DNA of 64,000 bases from Edaphobacter sp. (GTDB taxonomy: Bacteria > Acidobacteriota > Terriglobia > Terriglobales > Acidobacteriaceae): assembly GCF_028283685.1 (NCBI RefSeq), contig NZ_JAPWKF010000004.1, forward strand, positions 186,001 to 250,000. The letters are read 5' to 3'. Shown piece after piece: positions 40,036-48,546 of the stretch; within the stretch, counting starts at the first letter, position 1, and each line of letters starts with the position of its first letter. A program made the translations under genes and the position numbers. Below the pieces are notes generated by a model that saw only the letters and a list, made by a program, of their open reading frames with translations, searched no databases and had not been told where the DNA came from.

Positions 40036-40758
40036 ATGGAACGACCATCCTCTGCGGCGTCAACCCACGTCGAGAGCCACTTTGAGGCGGGAGAGACCAT
40101 CCGCGACATCGTCATCGGCCTCTCCGATGGCCTTACCGTACCCTTTGCTCTCGCCGCCGGTCTCTCCGGAGCCACAGCCTCCTCGCGTCTCGTTGTCCTC
40201 GCCGGGCTGGCCGAGATCGCCGCCGGTTCCATCGCCATGGGCCTGGGCGGCTACCTCGCCGCACGCGGCGACGCCGAGCACTACGTCTCCGAACGCAAAC
40301 GAGAGGAGGAAGAGATCGTCGAGCGCACGCACGACGAAGAAGAGGAGATCTTCGAGATCTTCGAGCGATACGGCGTTCCTCGCCCCAGCGCCGCTCCCGT
40401 CCTCGATGCCCTCAAGCAGAACCCCACTGCCTGGGTCGACTTCATGATGCGCTTCGAGCTTGGTCTCGAAGAGCCGCGCCCGGGCCGGGCACTTCGCTCA
40501 GCCCTGACCATCGCCGGATCGTATATCGCCGGTGGACTGATTCCTCTCCTGCCGTACCTCATCATCGCCAGCAACGCGGAGGCCCTCCGCTTCTCAGCCG
40601 TCATCACCCTGATGGCGCTCGGCTTATTCGGCGCGCTCAAAGGCAGGCTGGTCGGCACCGGCTGGCTGCGCAGCGCTCTCCAGACCGTCCTCATCGGCGG
40701 TATCGCCGCATCGGCAGCCTATCTCCTTGCCCGCGTCCTGAACAGCTACGCCGGATGA
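40036..40758 (+). CDS. VIT1/CCC1-family Fe2+/Mn2+ transporter
   Basis: A 240-residue membrane protein. The N-terminal helix ETIRDIVIGLSDGLTVPFALAAGLSG carries the VIT family pattern with D-G-L-x-P, followed by the acidic cytoplasmic metal-binding helices (RKREEEEIVERTHDEEEEIFEIFERYG). Three more hydrophobic helices complete the typical five-TM arrangement. VIT transporters move Fe2+/Mn2+ out of the cytosol in exchange for H+. No SD; TACACT lies exactly 6 nt before the ATG. Divergent from the DUF5666-like gene. Confidence 0.88.
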   Translation: MERPSSAASTHVESHFEAGETIRDIVIGLSDGLTVPFALAAGLSGATASSRLVVLAGLAEIAAGSIAMGLGGYLAARGDAEHYVSERKREEEEIVERTHDEEEEIFEIFERYGVPRPSAAPVLDALKQNPTAWVDFMMRFELGLEEPRPGRALRSALTIAGSYIAGGLIPLLPYLIIASNAEALRFSAVITLMALGLFGALKGRLVGTGWLRSALQTVLIGGIAASAAYLLARVLNSYAG

Positions 40759-40882
40759 CCCGCCCGGGAGACTCCGAGGAGAAGAAAAAGCAACAGAATT
40801 CCCCGCCGGCCCATCCCATGTGTAACGGATTCCGGCCACAAGGCGCAGCGGACGTTTCAAGCCCCAGACGACAGGTGTTCCC

Positions 40883-42259
40883 ATGACCCCAGCTTCCCTT
40901 GAAAAGTCGGCTTCTTCGATGCTTGCCCGTTACAAGGCAGCGCGCCGCGCCACGGCCATGCTATGTAGCCCGCTGACTCCGGAAGACATGATGGTCCAGT
41001 CATGTTCCGAGGCCAGCCCGGTCAAGTGGCACCTCGCTCACACCAGCTGGTTCTTCGAGACCTTCGTCCTCTCCGAGTTCCTCGCCAACTACAAGCCCTT
41101 CCATCCCGACTTCCGCTGGCTCTTCAACAGCTACTACAACTCCCTCGGCGATATGCCGGAGAAGAAGCTTCGCTCCTCCTTCTCGCGCCCGCCCCTCGAT
41201 CTCATCCTCGGATACCGCGCTCACGTCGACGCCGGCATCGAGCACCTGCTGCAACATCCCGCCGAAGACGAAGCCGCCCGTCGCATCGCCCTCGGCATCG
41301 AGCACGAACAGCAGCACCAGGAGCTGATCGCCACCGACATCAAGCACGCCTTCTTCACCAACCCCTTGCATCCGGCGTACACCGCGCGCAGGCGACCTCT
41401 CTCCACCTCCATCGCGCCGCCGCTCGAGTGGATGACCTACGCCCCCGGCCTCTCCGAGATCGGCCTGTCACCCGATCCCAACGCCGTCGACGCCTTCGCC
41501 TTCGACAACGAAACACCGCGCCATCCCGTCTACATCGCTCCCTTCCGCCTCGCCACCCGCCTGGTCACCTGCGCCGAGTACCTCGCCTTCATCGAGCAGG
41601 ACGGCTACAGCCGTCCCGAACTCTGGCTCTCCGAAGGGTGGACCACCATGCGCGACGAAGGCTGGCAGGCGCCGCTTTACTGGCGTCGCGATCAGGCATC
41701 TCGCTCCGGATGGAGCATCTTCACCCTCAACGGCTACGTCTCGCTCGACGATCTCTCCGAAACCCCCGTCTGCCACCTCAGCTTCTTCGAGGCCGACGCC
41801 TTCGCCCGCTGGTCAGGCCATCGCCTGCCAACCGAATTTGAGTGGGAGTACGCGGCGGCGCAGCTGGGAACCCTGGTGCGCGACGGCTCCTCCCTGCTCA
41901 CCTGGTCCGAGTCCACTGGAATCGATGCCGTGGCGGGAGTCGCCGCAAATATGCTCGATTCCGGCGAGCTTCATCCCGAGCCCGCAAGCCTTGCCGGTGG
42001 CCTGCAACAGGTCTTCGGCGATGTATGGGAGTGGACCGCAAGCCCCTACACCGGCTATCCCGGCTATGCTCCTCTCCCCGGTGCTCTCGGCGAATACAAC
42101 GGCAAGTTCATGAGCTCGCAGATGGTGCTGCGCGGAGGCTCGTGCGTCACTCCCGCGACCCACATTCGCTCCACCTATCGCAACTTCTTCTCGCCCGCCA
42201 CCCGCTGGCAGTTCTCCGGTCTGCGCCTGGCCCACGATGCCACCGCCATCGAGAGTTAA
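40883..42259 (+). CDS. egtB: Ergothioneine synthase EgtB
   Basis: A 458-residue non-heme iron enzyme that joins cysteine or gamma-glutamylcysteine to trimethylhistidine and forms the sulfoxide. The N-terminal DinB-like domain supplies the iron ligands: H53 in VKWHLAHTSW and H141/H145 in EHEQQHQELIA, which correspond to the three-His site of EgtB. The C-terminal formylglycine-enzyme-like domain ends RGGSCVTPATHIRSTYRNF. The partner egtD lies 2 kb downstream, beyond a ThuA and a YVTN gene. A start with no SD is preceded by GGTGTTCCC. Confidence 0.93.
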   Translation: MTPASLEKSASSMLARYKAARRATAMLCSPLTPEDMMVQSCSEASPVKWHLAHTSWFFETFVLSEFLANYKPFHPDFRWLFNSYYNSLGDMPEKKLRSSFSRPPLDLILGYRAHVDAGIEHLLQHPAEDEAARRIALGIEHEQQHQELIATDIKHAFFTNPLHPAYTARRRPLSTSIAPPLEWMTYAPGLSEIGLSPDPNAVDAFAFDNETPRHPVYIAPFRLATRLVTCAEYLAFIEQDGYSRPELWLSEGWTTMRDEGWQAPLYWRRDQASRSGWSIFTLNGYVSLDDLSETPVCHLSFFEADAFARWSGHRLPTEFEWEYAAAQLGTLVRDGSSLLTWSESTGIDAVAGVAANMLDSGELHPEPASLAGGLQQVFGDVWEWTASPYTGYPGYAPLPGALGEYNGKFMSSQMVLRGGSCVTPATHIRSTYRNFFSPATRWQFSGLRLAHDATAIES

Positions 42260-42290
42260 GATCCCATCGAGAGCTAAGTCGAGAGCTAAG
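42249..42290. repeat. Triple 12-bp repeat over the egtB stop codon
   Basis: TCGAGAG(T/C)TAAG occurs three times (42249-42260, 42267-42278, 42279-42290), the first copy containing the egtB stop codon TAA. Each copy repeats the Glu-Ser-stop segment of the gene. It looks like slippage or duplication of the gene end and should not alter the protein. Confidence 0.75.
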
Positions 42291-42295
42291 ATCCT

Positions 42296-43072
42296 TCAGC
42301 GTCCCTGCTTCATCGTCGCCACCCACACCAGCGAGTCCTCCAGCAGCTTGTTCTGGGTCTCGCTGGTGAAGATGCGGTCGCCGTGCCCCATGTTCGTATA
42401 CAGCATGCGGTAGCGCGTGTTCGTCCACATCACCGGCAGATCGCCCGCCGTCAGCACGTCCTTCATCCCGATGGGATAGTTCGACGGCGCAAGCGTCAGC
42501 AGCACCTTCACGTCCTTGTTCTCGCGCGGCGAAGGCTTCCAGACATACCATTCGTTCGGCGGAGAGAGAAAGCTCTTCGGCAGGCTCTTCGTCAATGGAT
42601 GCTGCGGATCGTCCACGTTGATCGTCGCCGGCAACGGTGGCCACTCGTTCCCATAAAACACGCCGCCGCCAAGAAAGCTGACGAACCATGGCCATCTGGT
42701 TCCGCTGTCGTTGTATGCGGCGATATGAAAGCCCAGCCAGCCTCCACCGTGCTCCATGTACGCTTCGAACGCTGCACGTTGCGCCGCCGTATGCGGAAAA
42801 TCGTCCAGCCAGACAACAAGCTGGTACCCGGCGAGTTTCGTGGCGTTCATGTCGTCCCAGTCCCTGGTCGTCTCAAAGCGGTACGCTCCGCGCTTGGCAG
42901 CCTCGGTGTAGAACGAGATCGCCTGGTGAGCGAAGTCGACATGATCGTGCTCTACGGTCTCCGAATAGAAGGCCAGCACGCGAAAGCGTGGTGGCTGCGC
43001 CTCGGCGATACGGCACAGCAGAGGCAGGCACAGCAGAAGACTCAGAACACAGCGCAGCATCGTTTTCATCAT
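42296..43072 (-). CDS. Exported ThuA-like protein
   Basis: 258 residues with a signal peptide (MMKTMLRCVLSLLLCLPLLC). The mature part has the ThuA/trehalose-utilisation-type fold (class I glutaminase amidotransferase-like): FRVLAFYSETVEHDHVDFA, VVWLDDFPHTAAQRAAFEAYMEHGGGWLGFHIAAYNDSG and the final MLYTNMGHGDRIFTSE. Starts at the second of two closely spaced in-frame options because it begins the signal. It is convergent with egtB. Enzymatic function is not established for this family. Confidence 0.8.
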   Translation of the reverse strand: MMKTMLRCVLSLLLCLPLLCRIAEAQPPRFRVLAFYSETVEHDHVDFAHQAISFYTEAAKRGAYRFETTRDWDDMNATKLAGYQLVVWLDDFPHTAAQRAAFEAYMEHGGGWLGFHIAAYNDSGTRWPWFVSFLGGGVFYGNEWPPLPATINVDDPQHPLTKSLPKSFLSPPNEWYVWKPSPRENKDVKVLLTLAPSNYPIGMKDVLTAGDLPVMWTNTRYRMLYTNMGHGDRIFTSETQNKLLEDSLVWVATMKQGR

Positions 43073-43135
43073 TGGAGTCGAAGTGGGAATCGGACCGGCT
43101 TCCATTCTAGACAACTCTCATCGCTATGCCCGAAG

Positions 43136-44203
43136 ATGGCCATCATGGCCTTGTTGCAAAAGCGATTCTGCGCCGCAGCCTCGTGCTTCGTTGCCTCCAC
43201 CATGCTCTCGCTCGCGCTCCACGCGCAGGCGCTCTCTCCGCAGGCCGGCCTCGTGAATCGCAACGCCTCGGCCTACAACGCCGTCAACGCTACCCTCTAT
43301 CTCGTCGATACCTCGCACAATGCGGTCACGCTCATCTCAGCAGGCGGCAAGGTCTCTTCGATTCCCGTCGGGCAGCGTCCCGATGCCGTCGCCGTCAACA
43401 ACCGCACCGGCCGAGTCTACGTCGTCAATCCCGGCTCGAAGAACGTCTCCGTCATCGATGGCAACGCAGGCAACGTCATCGCAACGGTTGCCACCGCCGC
43501 ACGCCCTTACGCCATCGCAGTCGATGAAGTCGAGAACAAGATCTACGTCTCCAACACCTTCTCGAATATGCTCACCGTGATCGACGGCGCAACCGACACC
43601 GCGAGCAATCTCAAGGTGGGTTCCGCCGATGCCGTCATGGTCGACAGCGACCGTCACCGCATCTACCTGCTCGGCTACGAGAGCGACAGTCTGACGGAGA
43701 TCAACCCCGCCGATGGCAGCACTGCAAAGATCCCTGCCGGAGCCATGCACCTCTGGGGGCTCGCCCGCAGCGGCTCCACCCTCTACGTCTCCCATCTGCA
43801 GGACTCCAGCATCGCCGCCGTCGATCTCACAACGCATAGCATTCACACCATCGCGACTGGCGCCATGCCCTGCGCCATCGTCGAAGATGCCACGCGCGAT
43901 GAACTCTACGTCGCCAACTACTCCGACGGTACCGTAACGGTCGTCCATCACCAGCAACCCATTGCCGCCATACCGGTTGCAGCAAGGCCGCAATCGCTCG
44001 CACTCGATCGCGATAAAGGGCTGCTCTACGTTGCCAGTCCGCAGCAGAACCAGGTGACCGTCATCGATCTTCGCAAGCGCCTGGTCGTCCGTCGCCTCCA
44101 CGTGGACGAGCATCCCTACGCGGTCGCGATCCATCCCGTGACCCACACGGCCTTCGCGATTAATCTTTCGGGTACCTCTTATACCCCTCTAAAGGGGGAA
44201 TAA
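43136..44203 (+). CDS. YVTN beta-propeller repeat protein
   Basis: 355 residues. N-terminal export signal (MAIMALLQKRFCAAASCFVASTMLSL) followed by about seven propeller blades with the YVTN/YncE pattern: VAVNNRTGRVYVVNPGSKNVSVID, IAVDEVENKIYVSNTFSNMLTVID, LYVASPQQNQVTVID. Typical blades end in SVID-like strands. The upstream reading frame overlaps antisense ThuA and is not coding. Transcribed toward egtD, with 117 bp between. Probably a secreted binding scaffold. Confidence 0.83.
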   Translation: MAIMALLQKRFCAAASCFVASTMLSLALHAQALSPQAGLVNRNASAYNAVNATLYLVDTSHNAVTLISAGGKVSSIPVGQRPDAVAVNNRTGRVYVVNPGSKNVSVIDGNAGNVIATVATAARPYAIAVDEVENKIYVSNTFSNMLTVIDGATDTASNLKVGSADAVMVDSDRHRIYLLGYESDSLTEINPADGSTAKIPAGAMHLWGLARSGSTLYVSHLQDSSIAAVDLTTHSIHTIATGAMPCAIVEDATRDELYVANYSDGTVTVVHHQQPIAAIPVAARPQSLALDRDKGLLYVASPQQNQVTVIDLRKRLVVRRLHVDEHPYAVAIHPVTHTAFAINLSGTSYTPLKGE

Positions 44204-44211
44204 GTCTTATG

Positions 44212-44229
44212 CTGACAGCGTACTGTCAG
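44212..44229. promoter_or_regulatory. Palindrome upstream of egtD
   Basis: CTGACAG-CGTA-CTGTCAG is a perfect 7-bp inverted repeat with a 4-bp spacer, 92 bp before the egtD start and 8 bp after the YVTN stop. TGACA-N6-TGTCA half-sites are common in repressor operators such as TetR-type; no U-run, so not a terminator. The binding protein is unknown. Confidence 0.45.
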
Positions 44230-44320
44230 TATCCTGTCTGCGACGGAGACCTTAGACGTAGAGCGTGCATCCAAATGCAGAGCGGTTTAGGCCGCACCAT
44301 CCAGCGAAGGGAACTGAATC

Positions 44321-45379
44321 GTGCCCGTATCCTCAGCCGCATTAGATTTAGAGTCGCAGACGCCATGTCCTGAGCCTTCTCCGACCTCATCTGTCCACCA
44401 CGCCATCGCATCCGAGGTGCGCAACGGTCTGACCTCCACCCCAAAGACCCTCACGCCCTGGCTCTTTTACGACATCGACGGGTCCTACCTCTTCGAGCAG
44501 ATCACCGAATTGCCCGAGTACTACCTCACTCGCACCGAGCGCGGCCTCTTCGCCACCCACGCCGACCAGATCATCGCCCGCGCCGCCGAGTCTTCCGGTT
44601 CCGATCCCGCCCCCATGCTCACGCTGATCGAACTCGGCGCAGGCACGGCTACCAAGACCGGCATCCTCCTCGCAGCCGCCGTGCGTCACCAGAGCAGCGT
44701 CGTCTATCAGCCCGTCGATGTCTCGGAGTCGGCCCTTGCTGCCGCAACCGAAAACATCCGCTCCAACATCCCCGGTGTCACCGTACGATGTCAGGTGGCC
44801 GACTACACCTCCGAGCCACTGCCCCTCAACCGCCTGCCCCATACCCGCACCCTCGCTCTGTACATCGGCTCCAGCATCGGCAATTTCTCTCCCGATGATG
44901 CTCGCGACGTTCTCCGCAATCTGCGAGCCCAGCTCCTGCCCGGTGACAAGCTGCTACTCGGTACAGATCTCGCGCCCGGCATCTCCAAGTCGGTCTCCAT
45001 GCTCGAGGCCGCCTACGACGATCGCTCCGGCGTCACCGCCGCCTTCAATCGCAACGTCCTCGCCCGCATCAATCGCGACCTCGGAGCCAACTTCCGCCCC
45101 GAGTGCTTTGCGCACCGCGCCATCTGGAACGCCGCCGAGTCCCGCATCGAGATGCACCTCGTCGCCAGTCACGCGCAGACCGTCACCATCCCCGCCAACT
45201 GCGCTGGTCCTCAGCTCACGGTGCGTTTCCGCGAAGGCGAGAGCATTCATACCGAAAACAGTTACAAATTCACCTGCGCACGCGTAGAGGCGTTACTGGA
45301 GTCGGCTGGCTTCGCCATGGCCGAGACATGGCAGGATGCAGCAGAGCTCTTCGCCGTCAATCTCGCAACCGCAATCTAA
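44321..45379 (+). CDS. egtD: L-histidine N(alpha)-methyltransferase EgtD
   Basis: A 352-residue SAM-dependent enzyme that trimethylates histidine to hercynine, the first step of ergothioneine synthesis. Family features include WLFYDIDGSYLFEQITELPEYYLTRTE (substrate site), LIELGAGTATKTG (SAM loop), YIGSSIGNFSP, LLGTDL and FREGESIHTENSYKF near the end. Starts at GTG 44321 with AAGGGA about 9 nt upstream. With egtB it would complete the core pathway; egtA, egtC and egtE are not nearby. Confidence 0.94.
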   Translation: MPVSSAALDLESQTPCPEPSPTSSVHHAIASEVRNGLTSTPKTLTPWLFYDIDGSYLFEQITELPEYYLTRTERGLFATHADQIIARAAESSGSDPAPMLTLIELGAGTATKTGILLAAAVRHQSSVVYQPVDVSESALAAATENIRSNIPGVTVRCQVADYTSEPLPLNRLPHTRTLALYIGSSIGNFSPDDARDVLRNLRAQLLPGDKLLLGTDLAPGISKSVSMLEAAYDDRSGVTAAFNRNVLARINRDLGANFRPECFAHRAIWNAAESRIEMHLVASHAQTVTIPANCAGPQLTVRFREGESIHTENSYKFTCARVEALLESAGFAMAETWQDAAELFAVNLATAI

Positions 45380-45385
45380 CGCGCG

Positions 45386-45862
45386 TTAGATCTTCTCGGA
45401 AGGTCGGCGCCACTCGCCGCTCTTCCCGCCACTCTTCGAGATCAGCTCAACGGCACGGATGCGAATGCCCTTATCGAGCGCCTTCGTCATGTCATAAACC
45501 GTCAGCGCGGCCACAGACGCTGCGACCATCGCCTCCATCTCCACACCGGTGCCTGCCACCGTCGCGGCAGTTGTCTCGATCATCACGCCGCCGTCAGCAA
45601 TGGTGGCCGTCACCTCGACAAAACTCAGCGCCAGCGGATGGCACATCGGGATCAGCGATGACGTCTGTTTCGCCGCCTGGATTCCTGCAAACCGGGCGAC
45701 CTCCAGCGGATTCCCCTTCGGGTTCGCGGGCAGCGCCTGCAGCGCCTCCTCCGAAAGCTCCACGAAGGCTCGCGCCCTGGCCTCCCGCCGGGTATCCGGC
45801 TTGGCGCTCACGTCGACCATGTGCGCCTGTCCTGCATCGTCGTAGTGTGAAAGCTTACTCAC
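45386..45862 (-). CDS. moaC: Cyclic pyranopterin monophosphate synthase
   Basis: 158 residues. Converts the MoaA product to cyclic pyranopterin phosphate in molybdopterin synthesis. The sequence aligns with E. coli MoaC from the first residues: VSKLSHYDDAGQAHMVDVS, GIQAAKQTSSLIPMCHPLALSFVEV, GVEMEAMVAASVAALTVYDM, KSGGKSGEW. The start is a GTG at 45862, the position that matches the family N-terminus; the longer open frame upstream belongs to the moeA region. The GTG lies just 23 bp after the moeA stop (moeA-moaC co-directional). Confidence 0.93.
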   Translation of the reverse strand: MSKLSHYDDAGQAHMVDVSAKPDTRREARARAFVELSEEALQALPANPKGNPLEVARFAGIQAAKQTSSLIPMCHPLALSFVEVTATIADGGVMIETTAATVAGTGVEMEAMVAASVAALTVYDMTKALDKGIRIRAVELISKSGGKSGEWRRPSEKI

Positions 45863-45885
45863 TGTGATCGGTCTCCTCCACCAGC

Positions 45886-47148
45886 CTACTTCACAAGGAT
45901 CGTGATCAGATCGCCACGGCGGAACTGCGCGATCCCCTCCGGCAGAACGGCATAGCAGTTGGCGCGCGCATTCGCCGCCATGTCGCCCGAGCCCTGCCAC
46001 ACCACAAGCTCCACCTCCGCTGTCGTCCTCGTCGCATGCAGCCTCGCTGGCAACACTCGCGTCAGCCCCGCGCGGCCATCGACATCGTGGCGCAGCGACG
46101 CATACACAAAGCAGGGAAGACCGGCCTCCGCTCCGCGCATCGACCGCAGCAGCGGCTCCACCAGGCAGGTGAAGGTCACCTGCGTCGAGACCGGATTGCC
46201 CGGCAGGCCAAAGAAGAAGATCTCCGCCATGCCGTCGCGCTCCGGCAGCCGCCCAAAGACCACAGGCTTGCCCGGCTGCATCCGCACCCCGGTAAAAAAG
46301 AACTCCGCGCCCATCTCCAGCAGGACATCTTCCACCAGGTCATACTCGCCCATCGAGACGCCGCCCGAGAGCAGCAGCAGGTCTGCCTTCCGCGCATCCA
46401 CAATCGCTCGTCGCAGATCCTCAAGGTTATCCCTCGCCGCCGGAAGCTGCCGAGGCGTCCCGCCTGCCTCTGCAACCAGCGCCGCCAGCCCATAGCTGTT
46501 CGAGTTGCGAATCTGTGCCGGGCCAGGAATCTCCGACAGATCCACCAGCTCATCTCCCGTGGCCACGATCGAGACACGGGGCTTCGCAAAGACCTTCGGT
46601 CTTCCCACGCCGCACGAGGCCGCCAGCGCGATCGCCGCCGTTCCCATCACCGTCCCCGCTGAGAGCAACTCATCGCCCTCGTGTGCCTCGCTGCCCCGTG
46701 ACACCACATTCTCTCCTGCAGTGAGTGTCCTTGCTGCAAGCAGGCGAATCCTCTGCCCATCCCGCTCCACATGCTCCAGCATCGCCACGGCATTGGCCCC
46801 CGCAGGCACCGGTGCGCCTGTCATGATCTCAATCGCCGACCCCGCCTGCAGGCTGCCGTTCCAGAACTCTCCCGCGCGCACCTGTCCCACCACCGCCAGC
46901 CACGCGCCGTCAGCCGTCTCACCAGCGCGCACTGCGTACCCATCACGCGTCGAGCGGTCGAACGCAGGCTGATCGCGGTCCGCGCAGACCGGCTCTGCCA
47001 GCACCCGCCCCAGCGATGCCAGCAGGTCCACGCTCTCCGGCTCGCGGCCGCGAACGGTATGTGCTTTTTCGAGCACCGTCTCCAGTGCCTGGTCGAATCC
47101 CAGCACCCGCTCCTGCTGTCCTGCGTCCCGTGCCTCCGCCGATCTCAT
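45886..47148 (-). CDS. moeA: Molybdopterin molybdenumtransferase
   Basis: 420 residues. Inserts molybdate into adenylated molybdopterin. Hallmarks: QPAFDRSTRDGYAVR (residue 61-75 region), EIMTGAPVPAGANAV, VSIVATGDELV, GGVSMGEYDLVEDVL and GLPGNPVSTQVTF. The start at ATG 47148 follows AAGGAG by 8 nt. The extended frame upstream (to 47208) crosses the terminator of the preceding gene and is not coding. Co-directional with moaC downstream. Confidence 0.93.
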   Translation of the reverse strand: MRSAEARDAGQQERVLGFDQALETVLEKAHTVRGREPESVDLLASLGRVLAEPVCADRDQPAFDRSTRDGYAVRAGETADGAWLAVVGQVRAGEFWNGSLQAGSAIEIMTGAPVPAGANAVAMLEHVERDGQRIRLLAARTLTAGENVVSRGSEAHEGDELLSAGTVMGTAAIALAASCGVGRPKVFAKPRVSIVATGDELVDLSEIPGPAQIRNSNSYGLAALVAEAGGTPRQLPAARDNLEDLRRAIVDARKADLLLLSGGVSMGEYDLVEDVLLEMGAEFFFTGVRMQPGKPVVFGRLPERDGMAEIFFFGLPGNPVSTQVTFTCLVEPLLRSMRGAEAGLPCFVYASLRHDVDGRAGLTRVLPARLHATRTTAEVELVVWQGSGDMAANARANCYAVLPEGIAQFRRGDLITILVK

Positions 47149-47208
47149 CTTGCCGCTCCTTCTTCCATTCCCAGGCAAAGCTTCTCCCAGGAAAAGCCCT
47201 GCTGCCAA

Positions 47209-47238
47209 GCAAAAGGCCCCGGCATATTGCCGAGGCCT
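47209..47238 (-). terminator. Intrinsic terminator after the TPR gene
   Basis: On the minus strand AGGCCTCGGC-AATAT-GCCGGGGCCT (10-bp stem with one mismatch) is followed by TTTTGCTT. It lies just past the stop of the TPR gene at 47261 and before the moeA SD, so moeA and moaC likely use their own promoter or read-through. Confidence 0.75.
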
Positions 47239-47260
47239 CTGCGGTTCTGCTGTGTTCGTC

Positions 47261-48463
47261 CTACTTCTTGCTCTTGGTGGCCTTGTAGCTCGACTTGATC
47301 TCCGCGCCGATACCGGTAAGGATGCCCTTCACCTCTTCGACACGAGCCTGCTCCGCCGGATTCGCGGATGCCAGATCCACGAACTCCTGGTAGGCCTCAA
47401 CGCATCCCGGAGGCGCAACGATCTTCTGCGTCTTCGGGTCGACCGATGCCTTCGGAATCAGGGACTGACCCTTGATGTAGTAAGCATCGGCGCGCTTCGG
47501 ATCGGCCGCGATGGCCTTGTCTGCAGCAACAGCGGCATCGTCCAGCTTGCCGGCGTTATACAGGGTCGCAGCTTCGTTGTAGTAGTACATGCCTGCGTTG
47601 TCGGGCTTGGCCTTGGCGGCCTGCTCGTAAGCATCGCCCGCGCCCTTGCCGTCTCCGCTCTTGGCCAGAGCCTGACCCATCTGGTTATAGGCCGCTGCAG
47701 TGGTCTCCGGGTTCGGCTTCTTCGAAGCGGCGTTGGCGTCCACGGCCTTCTTGTACGACGCGGCTGCCTCGGTGTACTTCGCCTGGACGGCAGGATCGGC
47801 TGGCTTGCCGGCGGCCTTGGCTGCCTTGGCGGCGGCATCGGCCGAACCCAGCTGCGCATCGCCCAGCGCCACCCACAGGATGCCCTCATCGGGCTTTGCG
47901 GTGGTCGCCTGCTGCATCGACGAAATGGCGGCGTCGAAGTTGCCGGCCTTCGTATCGGCGCGAGCCTGGGTCAGCAGGGCATTCAGGTTGGCAATCTTCG
48001 CATTGGCCTGCGTTACATCGGCGTTCTTCTTCTTGAATTCTTCGAGCTGCTTCTTCTCTTCCGGAGTCATCTTGTCGATGTACTCCTTGCGGCTCATATC
48101 GAAGTTCACCATCTTGTCTTCGCCGGCGGCAAAGGTGACGTTGTCCTGGAAATCGATGCTCTTGTCATCGACATAAACGATGGCTACATAGCTTCCCGGA
48201 GCGATGCCGGTGCCCTTGAAGTCGCCGTTCGTGTCAATCGGAAAGGTGTTCGTATACTTCCGGCTCTTTTCATCGCCGCTACGATCCTGGGTCAGACGAA
48301 CCTCACCCTTGGTGATCGCTGATCCGATCGGGTTGTTCACATGACCGTGAATGCTGGCCGGAGCAGGCTGCGCCTTGGCCGACAACGATGCTCCCAGTGC
48401 GAAGACCAGAGCGAGAGCCGCTCCTCGGCCGGCGCTCATCTTTCTTCCGATACGATTGATCAC
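47261..48463 (-). CDS. Exported TPR protein with N-terminal carboxypeptidase-regulatory-like domain
   Basis: 400 residues. A signal peptide (GRGAALALVFALGASLSAKAQ) is followed by a beta-sandwich carboxypeptidase-regulatory-like region (SIHGHVNNPIGSAITKGEVRLTQ), then a Lys/Glu-rich helix (KEYIDKMTPEEKKQLEEFKKK) and TPR repeats to about residue 330. The start GTG at 48463 has GGAG 8 nt upstream. An intrinsic terminator lies after the stop, so this gene is a transcription unit of its own. Function unknown. Confidence 0.75.
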   Translation of the reverse strand: MINRIGRKMSAGRGAALALVFALGASLSAKAQPAPASIHGHVNNPIGSAITKGEVRLTQDRSGDEKSRKYTNTFPIDTNGDFKGTGIAPGSYVAIVYVDDKSIDFQDNVTFAAGEDKMVNFDMSRKEYIDKMTPEEKKQLEEFKKKNADVTQANAKIANLNALLTQARADTKAGNFDAAISSMQQATTAKPDEGILWVALGDAQLGSADAAAKAAKAAGKPADPAVQAKYTEAAASYKKAVDANAASKKPNPETTAAAYNQMGQALAKSGDGKGAGDAYEQAAKAKPDNAGMYYYNEAATLYNAGKLDDAAVAADKAIAADPKRADAYYIKGQSLIPKASVDPKTQKIVAPPGCVEAYQEFVDLASANPAEQARVEEVKGILTGIGAEIKSSYKATKSKK

Positions 48464-48546
48464 TTTCCGTTCTCCTGGTTTCAGATCTTTTTTATCCGGC
48501 CGCCCACGCGGACCGGGTTCTTTTCATGCGTCCAACAGGCATACCA

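Noticed and set aside
44212-44229. LexA box before egtD
   Set aside because: The half-sites are in the order ACAG-CGTA-CTGT, the reverse of the LexA pattern CTGT-N8-ACAG.
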